64,000 nt of DNA from NCBI GenBank assembly GCA_003223245.1, contig QHYI01000131.1, forward strand, positions 18,729 to 82,728. The letters are read 5' to 3'. The position numbers were made by a program, and so were the translations under genes. The notes below the pieces were generated by a model that ran no database searches, was not told where the DNA came from, and saw only the letters and a list, made by a program, of their open reading frames with translations. Below, piece by piece: positions 43,405 through 52,637 of the stretch (position 1 is the first letter of the stretch; each line of letters opens with the position of its first letter). This DNA is from Acidobacteriota bacterium. Lineage in GTDB: Bacteria > Acidobacteriota > Terriglobia > Acidiferrales > UBA7541.

Positions 43405-45561
43405 ATGGCGCTTCACACACGCGTCAGACTGGCCAAGCTTGACTCCTGCAAAGTTCCGGACCTTGATCGCGATACTCTCATCCGCATCTACCGAACCATG
43501 TATCTCTCGCGGCGGCTTGACGACCGCGAAATCCAGCTCAAGCGCCAGAACAAGACTTTTTTCCAAATATCCAGCGCCGGACACGAAGCGGTCTGTGCAG
43601 TTATGGGGTTACTTTTGCGTCCGGGCGTGGACTGGCTGTTTCCTTACTACCGCGACCGCGCGCTCTGCCTGATGCTGGGCATGACGCCTTATGAAACACT
43701 CCTGGCGGCGGTTGGCGCGAAAGATGATCCCAGTTCCGGCGGGCGGCAAATGCCGTCCCACTGGGGACATCCGCGGCTGAACATCGTCAGCAAATCGTCC
43801 TGCACGGGAACGCAATTCCTGCATGCAGCGGGCGCTGCGGAAGCCACGCAGTATTACCAGGGGCACGCCAAGGCGCTCGCGCAAGCCAAGAAAGCGCCGC
43901 TCGGTCAAAACGTTCGGCATCATACCGACGAGATTGTTTACGTTTCTGGCGGCGACGGCGCGACGAGCGAAGGTGAGTTCTGGGAATCGCTGAACGTCGC
44001 CTGCGCGAAAAACCTGCCGCTGCTTTACCTCATCGAAGACAACGGCTACGCCATCTCCGTGCCTATCGAGGTGCAGACGGCGGGCGGGAACATTTCGAAA
44101 TTAGTGCGCGGATTCCCGGGGCTTCAGGTCGCCGAATGCGATGGAACCGATCCCTTCGAAAGCTATTCGGTCTGCAAAGAAGCCATGCAGTATTGCCGCG
44201 AGCGCCGCGGGCCCGCGCTGGTCCACGCGCACGTAACGCGTCCTTATTCGCATTCGCTGTCCGACGACGAAAAGCTTTACAAAACGCCGGAGGAACGCGA
44301 AGAGGAGGCGCGGCGCGACCCGATTTCGAAGATGGCGCTTCGTCTGGTGCGCGATGGGATTCTCGACCAGAAGCAAATCGAAAGCCTGGAAACGGAAGTG
44401 GACGAGGAAGTCCGCGTGGCCACAGACCAAGCACTCGCAGCGGAGCAGCCGCCGGCTGATTCCATTTTTACAAACGTCTATTCGCCGGAAATCGATCCAA
44501 CCTCGGTGACCTTCGAAGCGCAACCGCATTTTCACAACGCGCCCAAGACCATGGTGGAAATGGTGGCTTTAACGCTTTCCGACGAAATGGCGCGCGACGA
44601 ACGCATCGTGGTGTTTGGCGAAGATGTGGCCGACGCCAGCCGCGAAGAAAACTTGAAGCACGTGAAAGGGAAGGGCGGTGTTTTCAAGGCAACTTCCGGA
44701 TTGCAGCGGAAATATGGTCACGATCGCGTGTTCAATTCGCCCCTGGCAGAAGCAAGCATTGTAGGTCGCGCCATCGGTATGGCCGTGCGCGGATTGAAGC
44801 CCGTCGCCGAAATTCAGTTTTTTGACTATATCTGGCCGGCGATGATGCAGCTTCGCAATGAGCTGGCGGTGATGCGCTGGCGTTCGAATGGCGCGTTCAA
44901 GGCGCCCGTGGTGCTGCGCGTGCCCATCGGCGGTTACTTGACCGGCGGCGGCGTGTATCACAGCCAGAGTGGCGAATCGATCTTCACGCATTGTCCAGGT
45001 TTGCGCGTGGTGATGCCGTCGACGGCGCTGGATGTGGCGGGGCTGCTGCGCACAGCGATTCGCTCGGATGACCCCGTGATGTTTCTCGAACACAAGCACC
45101 TCTACCGGCAGCCGTACAATCGCTCGGAAAATCCTGGCCCGGATTTCACCATTCCGTTCGGCAAGGCGCGCGTGGTGAAAGAAGGCAGCCACTTGAGCAT
45201 CATTACTTACGGCGCGGTGGTGCACCGGGCGGAAGTCGCTGCAGCGCAACTCCAGCGCGAGGGCATCAACGTGGAGATTCTCGACCTACGCTCGCTTTCC
45301 CCCTACGACTGGGAAGCGATTTCCGCCACGGTGCGCAAGACGCATCGCGTGATAGTGGCCTACGAGGACATGTTGAGCTGGGGCTACGGCGCCGAAATCG
45401 CCGCGCGCATCGCTGACCAGTTGTTCGATGAGCTGGATGCTCCGGTCAAGCGCGTCGCCGCCATGGACACGTTTTGCGCCTACCAGCCGAAGCTCGAAGA
45501 CGTGATTCTCCCGCAGACCGAGCACATCGCCGCCGCGGCAAAGCAGCTTTTGAACTATTAA
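43405..45561 (+). CDS. 2-oxoacid dehydrogenase E1 component, fused alpha and beta subunits
   Basis: A thiamin-diphosphate enzyme that decarboxylates pyruvate or branched-chain 2-oxoacids and passes the acyl group to an E2. The first ~345 residues are E1-alpha ([30 protein letters not shown], the ThDP motif [19 protein letters not shown] ending [10 protein letters not shown], and a phosphorylation-loop-like [14 protein letters not shown]). From ~385 on is E1-beta ([53 protein letters not shown]). Such single-chain E1 proteins resemble branched-chain types. ATG 43405 has GAGG 9 nt upstream; ATG 43396 is in frame but too close to that site. No E2 or E3 gene is nearby. Confidence 0.9.
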   Translation: MALHTRVRLAKLDSCKVPDLDRDTLIRIYRTMYLSRRLDDREIQLKRQNKTFFQISSAGHEAVCAVMGLLLRPGVDWLFPYYRDRALCLMLGMTPYETLLAAVGAKDDPSSGGRQMPSHWGHPRLNIVSKSSCTGTQFLHAAGAAEATQYYQGHAKALAQAKKAPLGQNVRHHTDEIVYVSGGDGATSEGEFWESLNVACAKNLPLLYLIEDNGYAISVPIEVQTAGGNISKLVRGFPGLQVAECDGTDPFESYSVCKEAMQYCRERRGPALVHAHVTRPYSHSLSDDEKLYKTPEEREEEARRDPISKMALRLVRDGILDQKQIESLETEVDEEVRVATDQALAAEQPPADSIFTNVYSPEIDPTSVTFEAQPHFHNAPKTMVEMVALTLSDEMARDERIVVFGEDVADASREENLKHVKGKGGVFKATSGLQRKYGHDRVFNSPLAEASIVGRAIGMAVRGLKPVAEIQFFDYIWPAMMQLRNELAVMRWRSNGAFKAPVVLRVPIGGYLTGGGVYHSQSGESIFTHCPGLRVVMPSTALDVAGLLRTAIRSDDPVMFLEHKHLYRQPYNRSENPGPDFTIPFGKARVVKEGSHLSIITYGAVVHRAEVAAAQLQREGINVEILDLRSLSPYDWEAISATVRKTHRVIVAYEDMLSWGYGAEIAARIADQLFDELDAPVKRVAAMDTFCAYQPKLEDVILPQTEHIAAAAKQLLNY

Positions 45562-45666
45562 GCCTCCTAGGTTTAAACTACGTCCTAGCAACCCCGGGAA
45601 ACTATTCGGCCAGGATTCTCGTATCTATACATGGGACGCGGTAATGCGTTCTGCGAGGGTTAATCC

Positions 45667-45999
45667 GTGATTTGCCCGAATTGTCAGAAAGACATCGCCA
45701 TTGGTTCCAGGTTCTGCTACAACTGCGGCGCCAGACAGCCGGAGACGCCGCCGCCGGGTATTTCGCCGGCGACCGGCGGCACTAAGAAACTCATGCGCTC
45801 GTCCACGGACAAGAAAATCGCCGGCGTGTGCGCGGGTCTTGCCGATTACTTCGACATGGACCCCACGATTGTCCGAGTGCTCTGGCTGATTGCCGTGCTT
45901 TGCTTCGGCACCGGCTTACTGGCTTACGGCATTCTGTGGATTGTTCTGCCTCTAGCCCCCGGCGGGGTGGTCCCGACGTCGGCCACAGCTGCGCCCTAA
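45667..45999 (+). CDS. PspC-domain membrane protein with zinc ribbon
   Basis: PspC proteins respond to or stabilise stressed inner membranes. The 110-residue product starts with GTG 45667 (GAGGG 8 nt upstream). It begins with a double-Cys zinc ribbon ([15 protein letters not shown]) and a Pro-rich linker. The PspC core follows ([20 protein letters not shown], then [20 protein letters not shown], a transmembrane helix, and [10 protein letters not shown]). The zinc-ribbon/PspC combination is common. It stands alone. Confidence 0.88.
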   Translation: MICPNCQKDIAIGSRFCYNCGARQPETPPPGISPATGGTKKLMRSSTDKKIAGVCAGLADYFDMDPTIVRVLWLIAVLCFGTGLLAYGILWIVLPLAPGGVVPTSATAAP

Positions 46000-46107
46000 A
46001 CGCTTTTCAGAAAACTTCCGCGGACTCCCGGGGCTCGCGCAGAAGCGCCTCCCGTTGCCCGCCCAAATTAAAATGCTTTCTCTCGTCCGCGTTTTCGAAG
46101 CACGCTA

Positions 46108-46512
46108 CTAGCCTCCTCGTTCAAAAAGGGGCTTGTCCAGCGAGAACGCTCCTGCGCCGACCGTAGCCAGCGCGAAGCACGCCACCGCAAGCGTCAGCGG
46201 GAATTCGTATTCGTGGATGGCCAAATAACCTCGGCTGCTGTGCACTTTCCAGATGGCCACGCTCATTTCGACGGTAAACAACAGCGCTGCCGGCCGCGTA
46301 AACAATCCCAGCATCAATGCCATGCCGCCAAACACTTCCAAGACGCCCGCGATGTAAACGAAGTATCCGGGCAGCCCGTGTTGCACGAAAAACTCCTGCA
46401 TGCCGCCGCCCAGGCGCGCCAGCTTAGGATAGCCATGCGCGAAAAAAATGATCCCGAGCGCGAGACGCAGCGCCAGCAACGCAAGGGGCTGGAGAGCGTT
46501 GAGGGATTTCAT
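46108..46512 (-). CDS. DoxX-family membrane protein
   Basis: A four-helix membrane protein of 134 residues. DoxX relatives are linked to thiosulfate oxidation or oxidative-stress complexes, but most are uncharacterised. Characteristic sequence: LRLALGIIFFAHGYPKLARL, YIAGVLEVFGGMALMLGLFT, RPAALLFTVEMSVAIWK and a final LTLAVACFALATVGAG. Convergent with the PspC gene and divergent from pfkA. Confidence 0.88.
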   Translation of the reverse strand: MKSLNALQPLALLALRLALGIIFFAHGYPKLARLGGGMQEFFVQHGLPGYFVYIAGVLEVFGGMALMLGLFTRPAALLFTVEMSVAIWKVHSSRGYLAIHEYEFPLTLAVACFALATVGAGAFSLDKPLFERGG

Positions 46513-46667
46513 CCGGGAACCTCCGCGAAAGACGCTTTGCGCGATCTATTCGGAAGCTCCGGCATTTTAGCAGAAAAGCATCGCGCCTTCTGGCGTCTCC
46601 GGCGCACGCGGTGGCACGCGCGCTTTCAGGTACAATTTCAAGCCATCGGGGTGAGGACAGGAAGATT

Positions 46668-47753
46668 ATGACCAAGAGGAAGACGATCGCTGTGGTCAAC
46701 GGCGGCGGCGACGCGCCGGGTTTGAACGCCGTGATTCGCGGCGTGGCGCGCTCAGCGATCAATGCGCGTGGAATGCGTGTGCTCGGCATCCACAACGGTT
46801 TCGACGGACTCATCTGGCCGGAAGGCGCGAAAGAGCTGACCGAGGAATCCGTGAGCGGTATTTTGCCGCGCGGCGGCACGATTCTCGGCACCACCAATCG
46901 CGGAAATCCTTTTGCCTATCGTACCGAGGAAGACGGCAAGGAAGTAGTGCACGATTATTCCAATCTTTGTCTCGAAAACGCGCGCCGCCTGGCCATTGAC
47001 GCTTTCGTGGTTATCGGGGGAGACGGCACGCAGCACATTGCGCGCGATTTTGCGCGCCGCGGGATGCACATCGTCGGAGTCCCCAAGACCATCGACAACG
47101 ATCTTTCAGCCACGGACGTGACCTTTGGTTTCGACACCGCCATTTTCATTGCCACCGAAGCCATCGACCGTCTGCATACAACGGCCGAGAGCCACCATCG
47201 CATCATGCTTATTGAAGTCATGGGACGCGACGCTGGCTGGATCGCACTGCATGCGGGCATTGCTGGCGGAGCGCATATCATTCTGGTTCCGGAAATCCCC
47301 TTTTCTTTTCAGGCCGTTAGCGAAGCCATTCAGCAGCGCGAAATTCGCGGCCATCACTACAGCCTCATCGTCGTAGCCGAAGGCGTGAAGCTTCCCGCCA
47401 GCGATCCCAGTGGCAAGCCCATTCCGCCCTGCGGGCCTGGAACCGTTGCTAACGCCATCGCCTTCACGCTTCGCGAAATGCTGCACAAAGAGATTCGTGT
47501 GACCGTGCTGGGCCATGTCCAGCGCGGCGGCTCGCCCACGCCGTTCGATCGCGTTCTCGCTACACGCATGGGCGTGCATGCGGTCGATCTTGTTGCTCGC
47601 GGCGAATTCAATCGCATGGTTTGCCTACGCGGCACGCATATCGAGTCGGTGCCCCTCGAAAAAGCCCTGGAATGCATGAAGCTGGTGGAGCCCAGCGGCG
47701 AAATTGTGCACGCGGCGCGCGCTATCGGCACAATTTTTGGGGACAGCGCATGA
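46668..47753 (+). CDS. pfkA: 6-phosphofructokinase family enzyme
   Basis: Phosphorylates fructose 6-phosphate. From ATG 46668 (AGGAAG upstream) the 361-residue product has GGGDAPGLNAVIRG near residue 12, TTNRGNPF, VVIGGDGTQHIA at ~114-125, VPKTIDNDLSATDVTFGFDT at ~138, IEVMGRDAGWIALHAGIAGG, and VTVLGHVQRGGSPTPFDRV. The nucleotide-site residues are mixed. GGDG is ATP-type (PPi enzymes have GGDD), while Lys in PKTIDND is the residue usual in PPi enzymes (ATP enzymes have Gly). The phosphate donor is therefore unclear. The stop overlaps the start of the next gene (ATGA). Confidence 0.92.
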   Translation: MTKRKTIAVVNGGGDAPGLNAVIRGVARSAINARGMRVLGIHNGFDGLIWPEGAKELTEESVSGILPRGGTILGTTNRGNPFAYRTEEDGKEVVHDYSNLCLENARRLAIDAFVVIGGDGTQHIARDFARRGMHIVGVPKTIDNDLSATDVTFGFDTAIFIATEAIDRLHTTAESHHRIMLIEVMGRDAGWIALHAGIAGGAHIILVPEIPFSFQAVSEAIQQREIRGHHYSLIVVAEGVKLPASDPSGKPIPPCGPGTVANAIAFTLREMLHKEIRVTVLGHVQRGGSPTPFDRVLATRMGVHAVDLVARGEFNRMVCLRGTHIESVPLEKALECMKLVEPSGEIVHAARAIGTIFGDSA

Positions 47754-48814
47754 AACGAAAACTCCTCATCGCCGTGCCGCTGCTCTGTCTGGTTGCTTTT
47801 GCCGCCTGGATGTTTCGTCCCAGGCGCGAAACGCAAGGCGAAGCCTTTGTCAGCGAAAAGGTCGCTCCCGTTCTCAGCGGCATTTCGGAGGTGCGCCAGC
47901 AGTTGGGGGAACTGCACTACGGAGAGCGCGTCGAGGTCCTCAGCAAGCGCAATGAATACACGAAGGTCCGCACGCCCGCTGGGGCCGTCGGATGGGTCGA
48001 TGCCCACCAACTGATGGAGCCGGCGCTCTGGCAACGCAGCATCAATTTGCTCGAGCGGGTGCGCAACATGCCTGTCCAAGCGCGCGGCCGCACCAAAGTC
48101 TCTACGAACCTGCGCGTGCTGCCCGGCCGCACCGAGCCGCGCCTCTACCAATTCGCTCGAAATGTGCCCCTCGAAATTGTGGGGCGTGGAATCGCCGACT
48201 GGGTGCAGAGCACTGACGAAAGGGATTCCGGCGAGCCGCAGGAAGCCAAGAAGGAAGATTGGTTCTTAGTCCGCGGCATCGCTACTCGCCCGCCGGGCGA
48301 AACTTCGTCTCGCCCTGCTGAGACGAGCACGACCACAGAACCTGGGGATCAAACGGTTCCGATTGCGGGTTGGGTGATTGCGCGCTTTATCGAATTGGAT
48401 TTGCCCGACCCCGTCCGCGAAGGCGCATCGTCCGCAAACATTCGCCCGGTTGCCTGGTTCGAGCTGAATCGCGTTCCCGATCCTTCTGGCGACAAGCCGC
48501 AATATCTTCTGGCCGCGACTCGCGGACCGGAAGGCCAGCCCTGTGATTTTACCGCTCTGCGCGTCTACACCTGGTATGCGAAACGAAGCCGCTACGAGAC
48601 CGCGTTTATCGAAAATCGCCTTTGCGGCCAACTCCCCATTCGCCTCAGCAAGGGCCCGAAAGATGAGCCCGAATTCCGCTTCCATGTCATGGATGGCGAC
48701 AAACAAGAACGCGTTTACCGCCTGATGCAAACCGTTGTCCGCCGCATTCGAGAGCCCGGCGAGTCTTCCGGTAAACGCGTCGCTAGGAAACGCGTGAAGC
48801 CCAAGACAAAATGA
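47750..48814 (+). CDS. Exported protein with SH3-like domains
   Basis: Function unknown. The 354-residue product has an N-terminal membrane segment or signal (LLIAVPLLCLVAFAAWMF). A bacterial SH3-like domain follows (residues ~35-85: HYGERVEVLSKRNEYTKVRT then GAVGWVDAHQL) and a second one (KVSTNLRVLPGRTEPRLYQF). Next come a hydrophilic linker and a C-terminal region (WFELNRVPDPSGDKPQYLLA, AKRSRYETAFIEN). Its ATG overlaps the pfkA stop by 4 bp, so the two are co-translated, although a functional link is not obvious. Confidence 0.8.
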   Translation: MKRKLLIAVPLLCLVAFAAWMFRPRRETQGEAFVSEKVAPVLSGISEVRQQLGELHYGERVEVLSKRNEYTKVRTPAGAVGWVDAHQLMEPALWQRSINLLERVRNMPVQARGRTKVSTNLRVLPGRTEPRLYQFARNVPLEIVGRGIADWVQSTDERDSGEPQEAKKEDWFLVRGIATRPPGETSSRPAETSTTTEPGDQTVPIAGWVIARFIELDLPDPVREGASSANIRPVAWFELNRVPDPSGDKPQYLLAATRGPEGQPCDFTALRVYTWYAKRSRYETAFIENRLCGQLPIRLSKGPKDEPEFRFHVMDGDKQERVYRLMQTVVRRIREPGESSGKRVARKRVKPKTK

Positions 48815-48956
48815 TTCTCGCTGGCAACGCTCGCAAAGTCACTCCTGATGCGATCGGCACGAAACAGTCGCAAGCCTTTCCGCTTATAGCTCTTCCACGA
48901 GTCACTGGTCAAGGGTCACGTTGCATTTCCTCACCCGGATTCAGCAATCTATCTCT

Positions 48957-49934
48957 ATGACACTGCACATCAGCGAGGCCGAAGTCCGCCAGGTGCTCGA
49001 CATGACGCAGGCGCTCGGCGCGGTCGAAGAAATTTCCCGCAAAGAGGCCAACGAAGAAGTCGTCGTTCATCCGCGCAGGCGATTCGAACTCTTACACGGC
49101 GGATTCTTTCACTACATGGCGGCCTCCGACTATGCCGCGGGCTTCGTGGCCATGAAGCAATACACCTACGTTCGCGGAAAGGTGCGGTTCCTCGTTCCAC
49201 TGTATGAGATGGCCACCGGCGACCTGCTCGCGGTCATCGAGGCTGATTACCTGGGACAGTTGCGCACCGGAGCAGCCTCTGGCATAGCCACCAGGTATCT
49301 GGCGCGCGAAAATTCGCGTGTCGTGGCCATTGTTGGAACCGGCGGCCAGGCCCGCACCCAGCTCGAAGCCATTGCCGCCGTTCGAAAACTCGAATCCGCG
49401 CGCGTTTACAGCCGCAATACTTCCAAGCGCAAAAACTTCTGTAAAGAAATGTCTTCGCGGCTGAAAATTCCTGTGAATCCTTGCGCTACTTCCAGCGAGG
49501 CCGTACGCGGCGCCGATATCATTTGCACGGCGACCACCTCTTCCCAGCCCGTAGTCCAAGGGGCGGACCTGGCGGCCGCGGCTCACATCAACGCCATCGG
49601 TGCGAACCACGCTCATAAGCGCGAACTGGATGACGAAGCTGTGGCCCGCGCGAATGTCATCGTCGTGGATTCGATTGAACAATCTCGACAGGAAGCGGGC
49701 GACCTGATCATTCCATTTCAAAGGGATGAAAATCGCTGGAGCAACGTCAGGACGCTTGCCGATGTAGTTGCGGGGAAAACCAGCGGGCGCACCAGCGATT
49801 CGGAAATCACCCTGTTCAAGTCCAACGGGATTGCTTCCTGGGATCTTGCGGTCGCGATGAAAGTGTACGCCGCGGCCCGCGAGAAAAAACTCGGCCGCGA
49901 ATTGGCTTTTTGGACTGCCGGCCACGGGTCTTAG
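48957..49934 (+). CDS. Ornithine cyclodeaminase / mu-crystallin family protein
   Basis: NAD(P)-dependent enzymes of this family include ornithine cyclodeaminase, alanine dehydrogenase and ketimine reductases; the substrate here is not determined. From ATG 48957 the 325-residue product shows AMKQYTYVRGKVRFLVPLYE, IEADYLGQLRTGAASGIATR and the dinucleotide motif VVAIVGTGGQARTQLEAIAA at ~120-140. ADIICTATTSSQPVV and INAIGANHAHKRELDDE follow. All are diagnostic. The frame opens upstream at a TTG at 48921. No strong ribosome-binding site is seen. Confidence 0.88.
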   Translation: MTLHISEAEVRQVLDMTQALGAVEEISRKEANEEVVVHPRRRFELLHGGFFHYMAASDYAAGFVAMKQYTYVRGKVRFLVPLYEMATGDLLAVIEADYLGQLRTGAASGIATRYLARENSRVVAIVGTGGQARTQLEAIAAVRKLESARVYSRNTSKRKNFCKEMSSRLKIPVNPCATSSEAVRGADIICTATTSSQPVVQGADLAAAAHINAIGANHAHKRELDDEAVARANVIVVDSIEQSRQEAGDLIIPFQRDENRWSNVRTLADVVAGKTSGRTSDSEITLFKSNGIASWDLAVAMKVYAAAREKKLGRELAFWTAGHGS

Positions 49935-50036
49935 CGGGTGGCGTCTCGACAGAAGGCCTGGCCGCCTATTTAGAAACGCGCGAACCTCCGTTCAAAGGAA
50001 AATCAAAAAGTCAGAAGAGCGTAGTAAGCTGTCCTC

Positions 50037-50567
50037 ATGCAAACTCTCCCAGACTACCTTCGCAAAGGCATGAAGCTTATCATCGTGGGCTGCAATCCCA
50101 GCGAGTCTTCCGTGCGCGTGGGGCATTACTATGCCGGGCGCGGTAATGAATTCTGGCCCATCCTCTATGAGAGCGGTGTGGTTCCGGAACCTTTTGATTA
50201 TCACGACGACCGGCGGGTGATTGAGTTTGGCATCGGCCTCACGGACCTGGTGAAGCGCCCCACGAAAGGCGTGGAGGAGCTAAAACGCGAGGATTTTGCC
50301 GAAGGGCGCATCGTCCTTTCGCAAAAGCTCGAAGAGTTTGCTCCGCGCGTCGTTGCCTTCAACGGCAAGCTCGCCTACGAGCAGTTTGCACAACGCCGCT
50401 GCAAATATGGGATACAGAAAGAACTGCTTTACGGCGCGTGCGTCTATGTTCTTCCTTCCACGAGCGGTGCGAATAATAAATACAAGAACGAAAAGCTGGT
50501 GCACTTCCGGAAGCTCGCCAAACTCGTCGCCAAGGTTGAAAAAGCCAGGGACGCTCAAGCACACTAG
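50037..50567 (+). CDS. mug: G/U mismatch-specific DNA glycosylase (Mug/TDG family)
   Basis: Removes uracil or modified thymine mispaired with guanine. The 176-residue product has the catalytic-site motif IIVGCNPSESSVRVGHYYAG with the family Asn at about residue 20, NEFWPILYESGVVPEPFDY, GIGLTDLVKRPTKGVEELK and the C-terminal DNA-intercalation region VLPSTSGANNKYK. Length agrees with E. coli Mug (168). A crotonase-family gene begins 11 bp after it, so they could share a transcript. Confidence 0.9.
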   Translation: MQTLPDYLRKGMKLIIVGCNPSESSVRVGHYYAGRGNEFWPILYESGVVPEPFDYHDDRRVIEFGIGLTDLVKRPTKGVEELKREDFAEGRIVLSQKLEEFAPRVVAFNGKLAYEQFAQRRCKYGIQKELLYGACVYVLPSTSGANNKYKNEKLVHFRKLAKLVAKVEKARDAQAH

Positions 50568-50578
50568 TAAGGCGTCCT

Positions 50579-51394
50579 ATGAGCAATTCCCCTCAACCGG
50601 CGACGGCTGCTCCCGTCCTTCTGGAGGCCAAACACCACGGCATCGCCAAGCTGGTGATGAACCGTCCCGACCGTCTGAATGCGCTAGACACAAAACTGGT
50701 CATGGCTCTCGATGGTACTCTCAGCCGGATTGCTAAGGATGAATCCATTCGCGTTGTGGTGCTCACGGGGGCAGGGCGCGCTTTTTGCGCGGGCGGGGAT
50801 CTTGCTCAGATTGCCGAGGGCCGCAAGAGCGGCGAGGCCAAAGAGCTTCAGTTGCTCCTGAGCTCTGGAATGCAAGTTGTAGTCACCATGCGCACGATGC
50901 CGCAGCCGGTCATCGCCGCCGTCAATGGCGCTGCTGCAGGCGCGGGAACGAATCTTGCTCTGGCCGCCGACATTCGCATTGCTGCGGAAGAGGCGATGTT
51001 CGGCCAGAATTTTGCCAAAGTCGGCCTGTTCCCGGATTTTGGCGGCACTTACTTTTTGCCGCAGCTCGTGGGCCCGGCGAAAGCCGCTGAACTCTTCTAC
51101 ACCGGCGAAATGATCGATGCCAAGACAGCGCTGCGCCTCGGTATCGTGAATCAGGTCGTGCCCGCTGCGCGGCTCGAAGCGGAAGTCGAGACGCTCGCGC
51201 AAAAAATTGCGCAGGGTCCCCCTCTTGCAATTCGCGCGGTCAAGGAAACTCTGTTTGGCAGCGAGCAGGAAAAACTGACTTTGGCGCTTGCGCACGAACA
51301 CACGGCGCAAAGCCGCTGCTATCTTTCGGAAGATTGTGAGGAAGGAATTCGAGCCTTCTTTGAAAAAAGACCCCCGCAGTTTCGCGGCAAATAG
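50579..51394 (+). CDS. Enoyl-CoA hydratase/isomerase family protein (PaaG-like)
   Basis: A crotonase-fold acyl-CoA enzyme of 271 residues. It shows MNRPDRLNALDTKLVMALDG, the CoA-binding oxyanion segment TGAGRAFCAGGDLAQIAEGR near residue 65, AAVNGAAAGAGTNLALAADI near 120, and VGLFPDFGGTYFLPQLVG near 155. The FPDFGGT version, with Asp and without the Glu of hydratases at the usual place, resembles PaaG-type isomerases rather than true hydratases (inference). Followed 27 bp later by a paralogue. Confidence 0.85.
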   Translation: MSNSPQPATAAPVLLEAKHHGIAKLVMNRPDRLNALDTKLVMALDGTLSRIAKDESIRVVVLTGAGRAFCAGGDLAQIAEGRKSGEAKELQLLLSSGMQVVVTMRTMPQPVIAAVNGAAAGAGTNLALAADIRIAAEEAMFGQNFAKVGLFPDFGGTYFLPQLVGPAKAAELFYTGEMIDAKTALRLGIVNQVVPAARLEAEVETLAQKIAQGPPLAIRAVKETLFGSEQEKLTLALAHEHTAQSRCYLSEDCEEGIRAFFEKRPPQFRGK

Positions 51395-51421
51395 TTTTCC
51401 TGATTTCAACGCTCGGCCAGC

Positions 51422-52192
51422 ATGACCACTCATCTCGAAACCATTCAGCTCCGCATCGAACATCGCACGGCTTGGATCACGCTCGACCGCCCGCCTCTGA
51501 ATATTCTCGACATTGCCATGATGGAATCGCTTAACGCCGCTCTGGAACGCGCGCTCGCCAAGTCTGATCTCGTGGTGTTTCAGGGCGCTGGCGTGAAGGC
51601 GTTTTGCGCAGGCGTGGACGTTGCCGACCACGCTCCCAAGCGCGTCGACAAAATGCTTTCCGCGTTCCACGGCGTGTTTCGCCGCCTGGCCGTAGCGGAT
51701 TGCTTGACGATTGCCGCGGTTCACGGCTATTGCCTTGGCGGGGGCATGGAGCTGGCGACGTTTTGCGATTTTGTTCTCGCCACAGAATCCGCGCAATTCG
51801 GCCAGCCGGAAATCAAGCTTGGCTGCTTTCCACCTGTGGCGATGGTCACGCTGCCTCGCCTCATTGGCTTGCAAGCAGCCGGGCACTTGATTCTCACCGG
51901 TCATCAAATCAGCGCGACGGAGGCGCACCGCCTCGGTCTCGTCACGCGCGTGGTGCCCGATTATGAGCTCTCCGCGGCAGTGGATCGACTGCTCGAGGAA
52001 CTTCGCGCGCTGAGCCCGAGTGTGCTCCATTTGACCCGACGAATTCTCGCGCGGCTCCACTGGTCCGATTTTCTGAAGCAGCTCGAAGAAGCCGAGCGCG
52101 TATACTTGTCCGAGCTGATACAAACGCACGACGCGCAGGAAGGCATTCGCGCCTTTCTCGAAAAACGCAAGCCGGTGTGGAAGGTAAAATAA
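51422..52192 (+). CDS. Enoyl-CoA hydratase/isomerase family protein (second paralogue)
   Basis: Crotonase-fold protein of 256 residues: WITLDRPPLNILDIAMMESL, FQGAGVKAFCAGVDVADHAP, VHGYCLGGGMELATFCDFVL and FGQPEIKLGCFPPVAMVTLP. The PEIKLG Glu typical of hydratases is present. The PPLNILDIAMM and PEIKLGCFPP forms remind me of dienoyl-CoA hydratases of aromatic degradation (from memory, unverified). Together with the previous gene, rhodanese and the candidate selenoprotein, it forms a tight plus-strand run (gap to rhodanese 10 bp). Confidence 0.85.
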   Translation: MTTHLETIQLRIEHRTAWITLDRPPLNILDIAMMESLNAALERALAKSDLVVFQGAGVKAFCAGVDVADHAPKRVDKMLSAFHGVFRRLAVADCLTIAAVHGYCLGGGMELATFCDFVLATESAQFGQPEIKLGCFPPVAMVTLPRLIGLQAAGHLILTGHQISATEAHRLGLVTRVVPDYELSAAVDRLLEELRALSPSVLHLTRRILARLHWSDFLKQLEEAERVYLSELIQTHDAQEGIRAFLEKRKPVWKVK

Positions 52193-52202
52193 AGGAAAGA
52201 AT

Positions 52203-52526
52203 ATGGACCAACTCGAGATTACTCCGGCGGAAGTGAAGGCCCGGCTTGACCGGGGCGAAAAAGTTGTGCTCGTTGACGTGCGCGAGCCCTGGGAATTCGA
52301 GATTTGCCGTATTGAAGGAGCGAAACATGTTCCGCTTGGCGCGCTGGCCGCCAGCCTGAACACGTTGCCCGACGTGGACGAAGTGATTTGTTACTGCCAC
52401 CACGGCATGCGAAGCTTGGACGCGGCGGCATGGCTGCGGTTTCAAGGATTCGAGCGCGCCAAGTCCTTGGCCGGAGGAATCGAGCGCTGGTCGCTCGAAG
52501 TCGATTCCAGCGTCCCCCGCTATTAA
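52203..52526 (+). CDS. Single-domain rhodanese-like protein
   Basis: Rhodaneses carry sulfur (or selenium) as a persulfide on an active-site Cys. The 107-residue product has LVDVREPWEFEICRIEGAKH at ~22-41 and the active loop ICYCHHGMRSLDAAAWL with Cys at ~64, ending in LAGGIERWSLEVDS. The loop CHHGMRS is typical of GlpE/PspE-like single-domain forms. It starts 10 bp after the crotonase gene and lies 111 bp before the candidate selenoprotein. A role in selenium delivery is speculative. Confidence 0.92.
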   Translation: MDQLEITPAEVKARLDRGEKVVLVDVREPWEFEICRIEGAKHVPLGALAASLNTLPDVDEVICYCHHGMRSLDAAAWLRFQGFERAKSLAGGIERWSLEVDSSVPRY

Positions 52527-52637
52527 CGCCCGTGTTTTTGATTGCGCGGGGCTGCTGTCTGTACCATTTCTTATAGGGTGCAGACTTCCTCTTAGCCTCG
52601 CAAAGGAGTGCTGCCGCCCACCTACTGAGGAGCGAGC

